64,000 nt of DNA, taken from UBA2227 sp036677505. GTDB taxonomy: Bacteria; Bacillota_I; Bacilli_A; Erysipelotrichales; Erysipelotrichaceae. The stretch is taken from assembly GCA_036677505.1 (NCBI GenBank), contig JAVBWK010000021.1, forward strand, positions 62,001-126,000, given 5' to 3'. This document shows, piece by piece, positions 16,167 through 24,146 of the stretch. The notes under the pieces are model-generated. The model worked only from the letters and a program-made list of their open reading frames with translations. It searched no databases and had not been told where the DNA came from. Both the position numbers and the translations under genes were made by a program. Position 1 is the first letter of the stretch. Every line of letters begins with the position of its first letter.

Positions 16167-17227
16167 TTCAGCCACCCCGCTGCTTCTTCAATCAGCTCAT
16201 CCATCAGCTGTTTAACACTCACCAGCTTATCCAATCGGTAACCGTTGGAACCGGTAAATACCAATCCCTCATTCACATTGCCTTTGACTGCTTCAATCAA
16301 AGCATCGGTAATGCAATACAGGGTATTGGCCGGATTGCACGGCTTCAGACAATTCACACACCGACGGACAGCGATTTTCCCCTCTGCCATCAGTTTTTTG
16401 ATAAATGCATTTTGAATCCCTCTTCCCGGAAAACCGGAGGGACTGATCACATAATCGATATCCTCTTGCTTGGCATCCAACAGCACCTGCTTAAAATTTT
16501 GATGGGCATCGCATTCATGCGTCGCGATAAAGCGCGTTCCCATCTGAACGCCATCCGCTCCCTGATTGATCACATCGGCAATATCCTTGCCGGTATAAAT
16601 GCCCCCTGCCGCAAACAACGGGATCTTCTGGCCGAATGCCTGTACTTGCTCAAGGACTTCTGCCAATATATCCTTTAACTCGGGAAGCTGTCTGTTTCGG
16701 ATCTGATCCCACGAAAAGCCCAAATGACCTCCGGCCAACGGACCTTCGATGACAATAAAATCCGGCAGACGGTTGTACCGGCTGATCCAGCGTTTGCACA
16801 AAAGCATCGCAGCTTTCCCGCTGGAAACGATTGGCGCAATCAGTGCTTTCGACCCTTCCACCAGCTCCGGCAGATTCAAAGGTAAGCCCGCTCCGGAAAT
16901 GATCGCATCAATATCCAACTGTGCAATGGCTTTGGCATATTCATCATAACGCTCCCCAGCCACCATAATATTAACTCCAAGCAGACCTTTGCCCTTAGCG
17001 ATTTCACGAGCTTTTTTAATTTCCTGCTTCAATGCCTCAATATTCGATTCAAAGGGATGTCGGGCAAAATCTGGATCGTTATACCCCGGCTGAGCCGCTG
17101 AGATCACGCCCATGCCGCCTTCTTTCATGACATGACCGGCCAGATTGCCCAGCGATACACCGATCCCCATGCCTCCCTGAATGATCGGAACATCCAGTCT
17201 CAGATTTCCTAATTGTACCGATTTCAT
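16163..17227 (-). CDS. FabK-like / nitronate monooxygenase-family flavoprotein with Cys cluster
   Basis: A 354-residue FMN TIM-barrel of the FabK/nitronate monooxygenase superfamily. It starts PIIQGGMGIGVSLGNLA and has the flavin-phosphate regions GGHLGFSW and FAAGGIYTG...GADGVQMGTRF. Unlike the adjacent FabK it carries a C-terminal Cys motif, RRCVNCLKPC then YCI (about 285-305), which could bind metal or an Fe-S cluster. Embedded between fabK and fabD with 4-nt overlaps on both sides. The role is unproven: a second enoyl reductase, a nitronate oxidase or a quality-control enzyme are options. Confidence 0.75.
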   Translation of the reverse strand: MKSVQLGNLRLDVPIIQGGMGIGVSLGNLAGHVMKEGGMGVISAAQPGYNDPDFARHPFESNIEALKQEIKKAREIAKGKGLLGVNIMVAGERYDEYAKAIAQLDIDAIISGAGLPLNLPELVEGSKALIAPIVSSGKAAMLLCKRWISRYNRLPDFIVIEGPLAGGHLGFSWDQIRNRQLPELKDILAEVLEQVQAFGQKIPLFAAGGIYTGKDIADVINQGADGVQMGTRFIATHECDAHQNFKQVLLDAKQEDIDYVISPSGFPGRGIQNAFIKKLMAEGKIAVRRCVNCLKPCNPANTLYCITDALIEAVKGNVNEGLVFTGSNGYRLDKLVSVKQLMDELIEEAAGWLK

Positions 17228-18165
17228 AATTTTTCCAACGTTTCCTGCAGTTTCGGAAGCTGTGCTTTGGCATCTGAAACCACATCCTCAAAGATCTGTT
17301 TAAGCGGCTTGACTTCTTTAACCATCCCCGCAATCTGACCCATCATCACCGAACCGTTACGCGTGTCTCCGTCAAATACGGCTTTACGCAAGGACCCCAA
17401 CGTCAGCTTTTCCAATTCATCCCGGGAAGCCCCTTCTTTTTCCAATCGTAAGTACTCCTGGGACATCGGATTGCGCATGATGCGCACCGGTGCGGAAACA
17501 CTGCGACCGGTCACGACCGTATCGCTGTCCTTCGCCTTGATCACGGCGTTTTTATAGTTTTCATGAATCGGACATTCCTCACTGGCCAAAAGCAAGGTGC
17601 CCATCTGAACACCGATGGCCCCTAGTATCAGTGCGGAGGCAAATCCGCGTCCGTCCCCGATCCCTCCGGCCGCAATGACTGGGATATCCAAGGCATCGAC
17701 GGCTTGAGGGACCAAGGCCATCGTCGTCATTTCACCGACATGTCCGCCGGCTTCCGTTCCTTCAACGATGACCATATCCGCACCGGCCTGTTGCATGCGC
17801 TTGGCCAAGGATACGGTCGGAACAACCGGAATCACAAAGATGCCGGCTTCCTTGAGTTTTTCCATATACGGACCGGGATTGCCTGCTCCCGTGGTAACCA
17901 CCGCCGGTTTCAGACGGTATAACACTTCAAAAATTTCGGGACTGTGATGATTCATCATCATGACATTGACCCCAAAAGGTTTTTCGGTCAGACTGCGACA
18001 GCGAATGACAGCAGCCTCGACTTGCTCGGGATTCATTGCTCCGGTTGCAATCACACCTAAAGCTCCGGCATTGGATACGGCAGCCGCAAACTCAGCCGTC
18101 GCAATATTGGCCATCGCTCCTTGAACGATCGGATATTTTATCTTTAATATTTCATTCAATAACAT
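17224..18165 (-). CDS. fabK: Enoyl-ACP reductase II FabK
   Basis: A 313-residue FMN-dependent enoyl-ACP reductase that completes each elongation round with NAD(P)H. It shows YPIVQGAMANIATAEFAAAVSNAGALG at the N-terminus (first flavin loop), GTEAGGHVGEM, and AAGGIGDGRG...GVQMGTLLLASEE, the pattern of FabK of Streptococcus. No FabI is present in the window, so this is the probable enoyl reductase. It is 10 nt downstream of fabH and overlaps the next gene by 4 nt. Confidence 0.9.
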   Translation of the reverse strand: MLLNEILKIKYPIVQGAMANIATAEFAAAVSNAGALGVIATGAMNPEQVEAAVIRCRSLTEKPFGVNVMMMNHHSPEIFEVLYRLKPAVVTTGAGNPGPYMEKLKEAGIFVIPVVPTVSLAKRMQQAGADMVIVEGTEAGGHVGEMTTMALVPQAVDALDIPVIAAGGIGDGRGFASALILGAIGVQMGTLLLASEECPIHENYKNAVIKAKDSDTVVTGRSVSAPVRIMRNPMSQEYLRLEKEGASRDELEKLTLGSLRKAVFDGDTRNGSVMMGQIAGMVKEVKPLKQIFEDVVSDAKAQLPKLQETLEKL

Positions 18166-18175
18166 AGCGGCTCCT

Positions 18176-19150
18176 TTATAACACTGCCGTGGATGCGGCC
18201 CAAGTTAATCCGGCCCCAAAGCCAACCATAATGACTCTGTGTCCCTCTTTTAGTATACCATTTGCTTTTGCTTCTGCCATCGCAATCGGAATTGATGCGG
18301 CGGAAGTATTTCCAAATCGTTCAAGATTGATAATGAATTTTTCCTGAGGTATTTTCATCTTCGATGCGACATGGGCGATGATGCGCATGTTCGCCTGATG
18401 AGGAATGATATAATCGATTTCATCCAGGTTCATTCCGGACTTTTCAATCACCTGACGAATCCCGTCACTGATTGCATCGATCGCAAATCGAAACACCGCC
18501 TGACCCTGCATTTTCAAGGTTCCCCCGGTCAATGGCTGTGCATTGGAGATATCCTGAATCTGTAATCCTTCGGCACTCAGCACATCTTCCAAGTCACCCC
18601 GGCTGTTGGCGAAATGAGCCATTCTGTCTTCGGAAGTTTGGTGCGTACAAATGAAAGCTCCTGCCCCATCCCCAAACAGCACACAAGTCGACCGGTCATT
18701 CCAGTCCATAACTTTACTCAAAGTCTCCGCCCCGACAATCAAAGCCATCTTGGTGCGTCCGGTCTGAATAAAGGCGCTGACCGTCTGAAAAGCCATCACA
18801 AATCCGGTACATGCTGAATTGAGATCAAAAGCCATGATCGGACAGTCATTGAGCCCCAGTTTTGCTTGTAAAATCGAAGCGACGCTGGGCGTCTGCATGT
18901 CCGGAGTAAAGGTCGCAACGATGATCGTATCGATCTCGTGCTTATCGATTTTGGCATCTTCAATGGCAGATAAAGCCGCGCGAAGGGCTAAATCGGATGT
19001 ATTCTCGGTTTCGGTCACGTAACGGCTGTTGATACCGGTGCGTGAGGTAATCCACTCATCGCTGGTATCCAGCCAGGTGAAATCGTGATTGTTGATTTGG
19101 CGTTGTGCCGCGGCATATCCCATGCCCTTGATTTTTACATTGTCATTCAT
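18176..19150 (-). CDS. fabH: 3-oxoacyl-ACP synthase III FabH
   Basis: A 324-residue initiating condensing enzyme joining an acyl-CoA primer to malonyl-ACP. Catalytic Cys114 lies in NSACTGF, His in IPHQANMRI and Asn in FGNTSAAS. It would set chain type (straight or branched) through primer choice, which cannot be deduced. It overlaps accA by 4 nt. Confidence 0.93.
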   Translation of the reverse strand: MNDNVKIKGMGYAAAQRQINNHDFTWLDTSDEWITSRTGINSRYVTETENTSDLALRAALSAIEDAKIDKHEIDTIIVATFTPDMQTPSVASILQAKLGLNDCPIMAFDLNSACTGFVMAFQTVSAFIQTGRTKMALIVGAETLSKVMDWNDRSTCVLFGDGAGAFICTHQTSEDRMAHFANSRGDLEDVLSAEGLQIQDISNAQPLTGGTLKMQGQAVFRFAIDAISDGIRQVIEKSGMNLDEIDYIIPHQANMRIIAHVASKMKIPQEKFIINLERFGNTSAASIPIAMAEAKANGILKEGHRVIMVGFGAGLTWAASTAVL

Positions 19151-19944
19151 ATATTTCCCATGGCGCGAAACTTCTCATAGCGCTGTTGCACCAGATTTTT
19201 CACGCGAATTTTCGTTAATGTGGCCAACTCCCGACGGATGACTGAACGAATCTGACCGTAAACTTCTTCGCTTTGATGATCAAAACCGCCTTCGGGCTCC
19301 ATGATGATCCCATCAATGATGCCCTTTTTTGCTAAATCCATCGCCGTACACTCCATCAGTTCTGCGGCTTCTTTCGCCCGTGTTTCATCTTTCCATAAAA
19401 TACTGGCAAATCCCTCGCAAGACAAAATCGAATAAACCGCGTTTTCCATCATATAAATCCGATCGGCAACGCTAAGCGCTAAAGCTCCGCCACTGCCTCC
19501 TTCGGAAAGAACGATGGCGATGACCGGTGTCTGTAAAGTCGCAAACATTTTCAGACTCGATGCAATCGCTTCGGCCTGACCGCGCTCCTCAGCCCCTTTG
19601 CCCGGAAAGGCTCCGGCCGTATCAATGATCGTGATGATCGGGCGGCGAAACTTTTCGGCTTGCTTGGCCAGACGCATGGCCTTTCGATACCCCTCCGGAT
19701 TCATCATTCCGAAATTACAGGCAAGATTTTCCTGAAGGTCACGGCCTTTGCTTTGAGCCAGAATCGTGACCGGTATTCCTTCAAAACGGGCAATCGCCCC
19801 AATCAAAGCTGCATCATCCCCATAACAGCGATCACCTGAGAGTTCGATGATTTCATCAAACAGTTTGGGCAATAAGTCTTTGCTTTTCGGACGGTTCTGG
19901 CTTCGGGCAATACTTATCCGGTCCCAAGCAGTCAGTTGACTCAT
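19147..19944 (-). CDS. accA: Acetyl-CoA carboxylase carboxyltransferase alpha subunit
   Basis: A 265-residue crotonase-fold subunit that, with AccD, transfers CO2 from carboxybiotin to acetyl-CoA. It contains the AccA features FDEIIELSGDRCYGDDAA, IDTAGAFPGKGAEERGQ and LSEGGSGGALAL. It is shorter than E. coli AccA, as in streptococci and clostridia. Overlaps accD and fabH by 4 nt each. Confidence 0.93.
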   Translation of the reverse strand: MSQLTAWDRISIARSQNRPKSKDLLPKLFDEIIELSGDRCYGDDAALIGAIARFEGIPVTILAQSKGRDLQENLACNFGMMNPEGYRKAMRLAKQAEKFRRPIITIIDTAGAFPGKGAEERGQAEAIASSLKMFATLQTPVIAIVLSEGGSGGALALSVADRIYMMENAVYSILSCEGFASILWKDETRAKEAAELMECTAMDLAKKGIIDGIIMEPEGGFDHQSEEVYGQIRSVIRRELATLTKIRVKNLVQQRYEKFRAMGNI

Positions 19945-20816
19945 ACTGCCACCTCCTTGTGCAATTGCAACAATGAAATCAATGTGCTGCGTAAATGTTT
20001 TCGGGTGACAATGCGATCCACAAACCCTTTTTCACGCATAAACTCGGCTGTCTGGAAATTTTCGGGCAGTTTCTCGTTCATAGTCTTTTCAATGACACGT
20101 CGCCCGGCAAAGCCGATCAGAGCCCCAGGCTCTGCTAAATTGATATCCCCCAACATCGCAAAACTGGCGGATACTCCGCCGGTCGTCGGATGGGTGAGCA
20201 CAGAAATATACAGTCCGCCATGATCACTGAAATGTGCGAGGGCTGCACTGGTTTTAGCCATTTGCATCAGGGAGTTGATCCCCTCTTGCATACGTGCGCC
20301 GCCCGAGGCGGAAAAGATGATCAGCGGATAATTTTTCCGATCAGCCAGCTCGATGAGCCGGGTGACCTTCTCACCGACGATTGAACCCATGGAACCCATC
20401 ATAAAATGGGAGTCAAGGATGGCAATGGCTACCTTGATTCCTTCCATCGAAGCGACTCCGCATACGACGGCTTCCAAGTTCCCGGAAGCCTCAACATTTT
20501 TATTGTACTTCGCCAAATATCCCGGGAAATGAGCAACGGCTGTACTGCTCATTTTGCGGTTGGTTTCTCGGAAGCTGTTGGAATCGATCAGCTGATACAA
20601 CCGCTGATCCGGGGTCAGTTTGAGATGATAGTTGCAGGATGGGCACACAAAAAGATTGTTAGCCATATCCTTTTTACTGCTGGCACCGCCACAGGCATCG
20701 CATACCATAATGGCGGACTCATTGAATTCGCGTGGCTGGCTGACATTTTTCGGTTTTGATAAAAAGCTTTGAAAAAAGCCGAGCTGTTCTTTCCGTTTCT
20801 TAAATAGCTGATTCAC
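19941..20816 (-). CDS. accD: Acetyl-CoA carboxylase carboxyltransferase beta subunit
   Basis: A 291-residue carboxyltransferase subunit with an N-terminal zinc ribbon, CDAC...CPSC (about 33-60), followed by the crotonase core including SASGGARMQEG and LTHPTTGGVSASFA. The start codon is GTG at 20816; AAGGAG lies 10 nt upstream and the gene overlaps accC by 17 nt. Works with AccA in the cytoplasm. Confidence 0.93.
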   Translation of the reverse strand: MNQLFKKRKEQLGFFQSFLSKPKNVSQPREFNESAIMVCDACGGASSKKDMANNLFVCPSCNYHLKLTPDQRLYQLIDSNSFRETNRKMSSTAVAHFPGYLAKYNKNVEASGNLEAVVCGVASMEGIKVAIAILDSHFMMGSMGSIVGEKVTRLIELADRKNYPLIIFSASGGARMQEGINSLMQMAKTSAALAHFSDHGGLYISVLTHPTTGGVSASFAMLGDINLAEPGALIGFAGRRVIEKTMNEKLPENFQTAEFMREKGFVDRIVTRKHLRSTLISLLQLHKEVAV

Positions 20817-22167
20817 GTTCTTTCAACTCCTTTATCCACTCTGCCGCAAACCCCGTCGTATATTTTCCATCAATAAATGTACTGTGATGCATAATCATGT
20901 AATGAAATTCAATGTTGGTCGTAATTCCGTCAATGATCAGTTCTTCCAGTGCGCTGCGCATCTTTCTGATGGCAGCCAGCCGGGTATCACCATAGGCAAT
21001 AAGCTTAAGGATCATCGAATCATAAAACGGCGGTATGACATAGCCGTTATAAATCGCCGAATCAATGCGCACATCTTTTCCTCCCGGCGGATGGTAGAAC
21101 TCAATTTTACCGCCGCTGGGAGCAAAGTCTTTTCGCATATCTTCCGCATTGATCCGACACTCGATCGCATGGCCGCGGATGATAATGTCTTCCTGTTCAA
21201 AAGGCAGAGCAGCCTGATCGGCAGAACGGATCATATGGCGGATCAGATCGATTCCTGTGATCATCTCCGTGATCGGGTGTTCCACCTGGATACGGGTATT
21301 CATCTCCATAAAATAGTGATTCTGATGTTCATCGAAGAGAAACTCCACAGTACCGACACTGTCATAACCGACCGCTTGGGCTACTTTTACGGCATCCTCA
21401 CAGATTTTCTGTCGCTGTTGCGATGTCAGCATATGGCAGGGTGCTTCTTCAATGACTTTCTGATGACGGCGCTGAAACGAGCAGTCCCGCTCAAATAAAT
21501 GAAGGACTTTTCCGTGTTTATCCGCCAGTATCTGTACTTCAATATGTTTGGGATCATGGAACATCTTCTCGATGTATACCGAGTCATCGCCAAAGTTATT
21601 TTTTGCTTCTTGTCGTAAGGTATCAAACACCGCACGAAACTGTGCATCATCATGGACGATGCGGATTCCGCGCCCGCCACCGCCGGCCGCAGCCTTGATC
21701 ATCACCGGATATCCGATTTTCTTGGCGATGACAATGCCTTCTTCGATGCTCTCTATCTCACCTTCTGAGCCCGGAATCACCGGCACACCGGCTTCGATCA
21801 TCCGTTTTCGGGCATTGATCTTATTACCCATCAGTTCAATGACATCGCTGTTAGGTCCGATGAAAATCAAGCCGCAATCCTCGACCAAACGGGCAAATGC
21901 TGCATTTTCGGATAAAAACCCGAATCCCGGATGGATGGCATCACAACCGGATAGCAAAGCAGCACTTAGCACGTTGTTGGTATTGAGATAACTCTCCTTC
22001 GCCGATGGAGCTCCGATGCAGATGGCTTCATCAGCCAGCTGAACATGCAAAGCATCCGCATCGGCCGTTGAGTATACGGCTACCGTCTCAATTCCCATAT
22101 CTTTACAGGTTCGGATGATCCGAACGGCGATTTCACCGCGGTTGGCGATGAGAACCTTTCTAATCAT
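20800..22167 (-). CDS. accC: Acetyl-CoA carboxylase biotin carboxylase
   Basis: A 455-residue ATP-grasp enzyme that carboxylates the biotin on AccB with ATP and bicarbonate. N-terminal KVLIANRGEIAVRIIR, the glycine-rich ATP loop KAAAGGGGRGIR, then EMNTRIQVEHPITE with the catalytic Glu and Arg. Full length, coupled to accB by a 4-nt overlap. Confidence 0.95.
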   Translation of the reverse strand: MIRKVLIANRGEIAVRIIRTCKDMGIETVAVYSTADADALHVQLADEAICIGAPSAKESYLNTNNVLSAALLSGCDAIHPGFGFLSENAAFARLVEDCGLIFIGPNSDVIELMGNKINARKRMIEAGVPVIPGSEGEIESIEEGIVIAKKIGYPVMIKAAAGGGGRGIRIVHDDAQFRAVFDTLRQEAKNNFGDDSVYIEKMFHDPKHIEVQILADKHGKVLHLFERDCSFQRRHQKVIEEAPCHMLTSQQRQKICEDAVKVAQAVGYDSVGTVEFLFDEHQNHYFMEMNTRIQVEHPITEMITGIDLIRHMIRSADQAALPFEQEDIIIRGHAIECRINAEDMRKDFAPSGGKIEFYHPPGGKDVRIDSAIYNGYVIPPFYDSMILKLIAYGDTRLAAIRKMRSALEELIIDGITTNIEFHYMIMHHSTFIDGKYTTGFAAEWIKELKERESAI

Positions 22168-22586
22168 AGCGCTTCTCCCAAGCGGACCAACGGCTGATCA
22201 TAGGCGACCATTTCACCGTTTTTACCCAATATTTCCAAAACGATTCCATCCGTCGGCGCTTTGATTTCATTCATGACTTTCATGGCTTCTACCAGACACA
22301 GCACGGTACCGACTGTGACCTTATCTCCCACTTGGACAAAAGGAGCTGACTGCGGGTTGGCGGCACTGTAAAACGTTCCTACCAACGGAGCTTTAACCAA
22401 AGTACCTGAAGTCACTTCAGTCTTCTCTGTAATCGGCAGAGATTGAGTTGCAACGCGAGAAACGACCGGTGCTTCACCGACTTCTTTTTCAAGTTTAATT
22501 TTTAAGTCACCGGACTCGATTTCCATCTTAGACACGGTGGAACGTTCGAATAACCGGATGATCTGTTCGATATTTTCAATTTTCAT
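22164..22586 (-). CDS. accB: Biotin carboxyl carrier protein AccB
   Basis: A 140-residue carrier with an N-terminal dimerisation segment, a variable linker, and a C-terminal biotinyl domain with the VEAMKVMNEI biotin-attachment Lys and a thumb-like insertion (SAPFVQVGDK). Start at 22586 chosen from AAAGGAG 4 nt upstream. A terminator-like hairpin stands between acpP and this start, so accB and the rest of the operon may be read at a lower level than acpP. BirA encoded next door would biotinylate it. Confidence 0.93.
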   Translation of the reverse strand: MKIENIEQIIRLFERSTVSKMEIESGDLKIKLEKEVGEAPVVSRVATQSLPITEKTEVTSGTLVKAPLVGTFYSAANPQSAPFVQVGDKVTVGTVLCLVEAMKVMNEIKAPTDGIVLEILGKNGEMVAYDQPLVRLGEAL

Positions 22587-22597
22587 AATACTCCTTT

Positions 22598-22623
22598 GAA
22601 AAAAGCCAAGGCAACCCCTGGCT
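22598..22623 (-). terminator. Internal (attenuating) terminator between acpP and accB
   Basis: Minus strand AGCCAGGG-GTTG-CCTTGGCT followed by six T. It comes right after the acpP stop, and its T-tract runs up to the accB ribosome site. Confidence 0.7.
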
Positions 22624-22854
22624 TTAAGCCGCTTTTTTCGCGCTGACCGTATCAACGATGTCTTGAACGGTAATCAATTTGACCAGTTCGGCATCTTCGA
22701 TCCGAACATCAAAAGCCGATTCCAGTTCAAGGGCCAGTTCAACAGCCGATAAGGAGTCGATTCCCAAATCTTCTTTTAATTTTGCTTCCAAAGTTACAGA
22801 AGCTTCATCCACATTGATGGCATCAACCAATACTTTTTTGATTTCTTCAAACAT
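22624..22854 (-). CDS. acpP: Acyl carrier protein
   Basis: A 76-residue acidic four-helix carrier. Ser34 in GIDSLSAVEL takes the 4'-phosphopantetheine arm. Start at 22854 chosen from GGAGG 7 nt upstream. First gene of the 13-gene fatty-acid operon. The promoter carries a TTTGA-N3-TCAAA palindrome and the 5' end of the mRNA is a perfect 8-bp hairpin. The phosphopantetheinyl transferase is not in the window. Confidence 0.93.
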   Translation of the reverse strand: MFEEIKKVLVDAINVDEASVTLEAKLKEDLGIDSLSAVELALELESAFDVRIEDAELVKLITVQDIVDTVSAKKAA

Positions 22855-22864
22855 TACCTTACCT

Positions 22865-22888
22865 CCATATGCCGGTTTGAGCATATGG
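22865..22888 (-). promoter_or_regulatory. 5' hairpin of the acpP mRNA
   Basis: Minus strand CCATATGC-TCAAACCG-GCATATGG, 8-bp perfect stem. The 3' arm contributes the first two G of the GGAGG ribosome site. It begins almost at the predicted transcription start. Confidence 0.6.
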
Positions 22889-22891
22889 GCA

Positions 22892-22920
22892 AGTATAACC
22901 ACTTTGAATATCAAAGTAAA
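22892..22920 (-). promoter_or_regulatory. Promoter of the fatty-acid operon
   Basis: Minus strand TTTACT (22920-22915), 17 bp, TATACT (22897-22892). Confidence 0.65.
22901..22917. promoter_or_regulatory. FabT-like operator palindrome
   Basis: ACTTTGA-N3-TCAAAGT, perfect 7-bp arms filling the promoter spacer. It resembles the TTTGA-N3-TCAAA site described for the MarR-family repressor FabT of streptococci. No fabT gene was found in the window. Confidence 0.6.
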
Positions 22921-22929
22921 TATGCCTTC

Positions 22930-22946
22930 TGTGAAAATCCTGTGAA
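22930..22946. repeat. Direct repeat TGTGAA-N5-TGTGAA upstream of the fab promoter
   Basis: Copies at 22930-22935 and 22941-22946, 11-bp period, 10 bp upstream of the -35 box. Read on the operon strand it is TTCACA-N5-TTCACA. A near-identical element (14 of 17 positions) stands before the liv operon at 61513-61529. Confidence 0.55.
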
Positions 22947-23000
22947 ATGACACTTATTCCAATTGTGTAATCGCTTTCATCTTCATCCTAGCCGATTTCT

Positions 23001-23029
23001 TTGAATTTTCGCTGTTTTTATTGTAAACT
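23001..23029 (+). promoter_or_regulatory. Promoter of birA
   Basis: TTGAAT (23001-23006), 17 bp, TAAACT (23024-23029). Confidence 0.55.
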
Positions 23030-23052
23030 TGTGAAGTAAACATGGTTTACAT
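23021..23052. promoter_or_regulatory. BirA operator
   Basis: TTGTAAAC-N16-GTTTACAT, the form of known BirA sites (paired GTAAAC/GTTAAC half-sites about 16 bp apart). It covers the -10 box and start region of birA. Confidence 0.7.
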
Positions 23053-23066
23053 TGAGTTGAGGTTTT

Positions 23067-24038
23067 ATGTTAAAAGAGAAAATCAAATCTGCACTGATCG
23101 AAGCAAAAAACACATTTGTCTCCGGTGAAACATTGGCGAAGGTGCTCAATGTCTCTCGGGCAGCCGTAAACAAGGCAATCAATCAGTTGCGAAAGCAAGG
23201 TCTGGACATTGAGTCACATCCTAAAGTCGGATATCGTATCAATGACAGTGATGTTCTGGGTGAAAGTTACATCCGCAAAAATGTCACCTCTTTTTATCAT
23301 ACCGTTAAGGTGAAAGAGTCAACCGGTTCAACCAATGATGATCTCAAATCCGTTCAGCACAGCCTCAGCGAAGGTTATGTTCTGATTGCGGATGAGCAAA
23401 CCAAAGGCAAGGGTCGTAACGGGCGCAGTTTCCTTTCTGAAAAAGGCAAAGGCATTTATCTGTCCTTGTTTCTGACTCCGGACTTACCGGTCAATCAGGC
23501 CTTGAAGATCACCACAGCGACTGCGGTCGCCTGTGCTGAAGCCATCGAGTTGGCTTTCAGTGTCAAACCGGGGATCAAATGGGTCAACGATCTGATGATC
23601 GAGCAGAAGAAAATCGGCGGGATTTTGTGTGAAGCCGGTGTTGATATCCATTCGGGTCACATTGAGACGATGGTTGTCGGAGTCGGGCTGAATGTTTTTC
23701 GGCAGGATTTTGATGAGTCACTCTCAGATATTGCAGGAAGTATCGAGGATTTCACTCAGCGTAAAAATTCGCGCAATGAGCTGATCATCGCATTTTTAAA
23801 CCGCTTTGATTATTGGTATCAGCACCTCAATCATCCGTATCTGATCAAGCGTTATAAGCAGTACAGCAACATCTTGCATGTGCCGGTCACAGTCAGCGTT
23901 AATAATGAAAGTTATTTAGCCATCATCAAGGATATTGATGAAAACGGTGCCTGTATCGCTGTGAAAAGCGATGGCTCGACAGTCACCTTGAGTAGCGGTG
24001 AAGTGACCATTCGCAGAAATTATAAATATGATATTTAG
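23067..24038 (+). CDS. birA: Biotin-protein ligase / biotin repressor BirA
   Basis: A 323-residue bifunctional protein. Residues 1-62 form a winged HTH (SGETLAKVLNVSRAAVNKAINQL), the middle is the ligase core with the biotinyl-AMP motif TKGKGRNGRSFLS and KWVNDLMIEQKKIGGIL, and the end is the small SH3-like domain. It attaches biotin to AccB and represses biotin genes as the biotinyl-AMP complex. It is divergent from the acc/fab operon, and an operator over its own promoter indicates autoregulation. No biotin synthesis genes are present here. Confidence 0.93.
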   Translation: MLKEKIKSALIEAKNTFVSGETLAKVLNVSRAAVNKAINQLRKQGLDIESHPKVGYRINDSDVLGESYIRKNVTSFYHTVKVKESTGSTNDDLKSVQHSLSEGYVLIADEQTKGKGRNGRSFLSEKGKGIYLSLFLTPDLPVNQALKITTATAVACAEAIELAFSVKPGIKWVNDLMIEQKKIGGILCEAGVDIHSGHIETMVVGVGLNVFRQDFDESLSDIAGSIEDFTQRKNSRNELIIAFLNRFDYWYQHLNHPYLIKRYKQYSNILHVPVTVSVNNESYLAIIKDIDENGACIAVKSDGSTVTLSSGEVTIRRNYKYDI

Positions 24039-24066
24039 GAGATATATTATTCTCCTTTTTTATTGA
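24038..24066 (+). terminator. Terminator after birA
   Basis: AGGAGA-N8-TCTCCT followed by TTTTTTATT. Confidence 0.75.
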
Positions 24067-24146
24067 TTATGAAAGAATTGAGGAATAAAATATAGTTACA
24101 GATAGTGCATAGGATATTGAGGGAAATCATCCCAATGAGGTGAACA

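Noticed and set aside
13600..16678. Several long open frames opposite or out of phase with the fab genes
   Set aside because: They mirror strongly coding fab genes with intact motifs and lack ribosome sites; they reflect base composition.
23067..24038. BirA as ligase only
   Set aside because: The N-terminal winged HTH is complete and an operator is present, so the repressor form is better supported.
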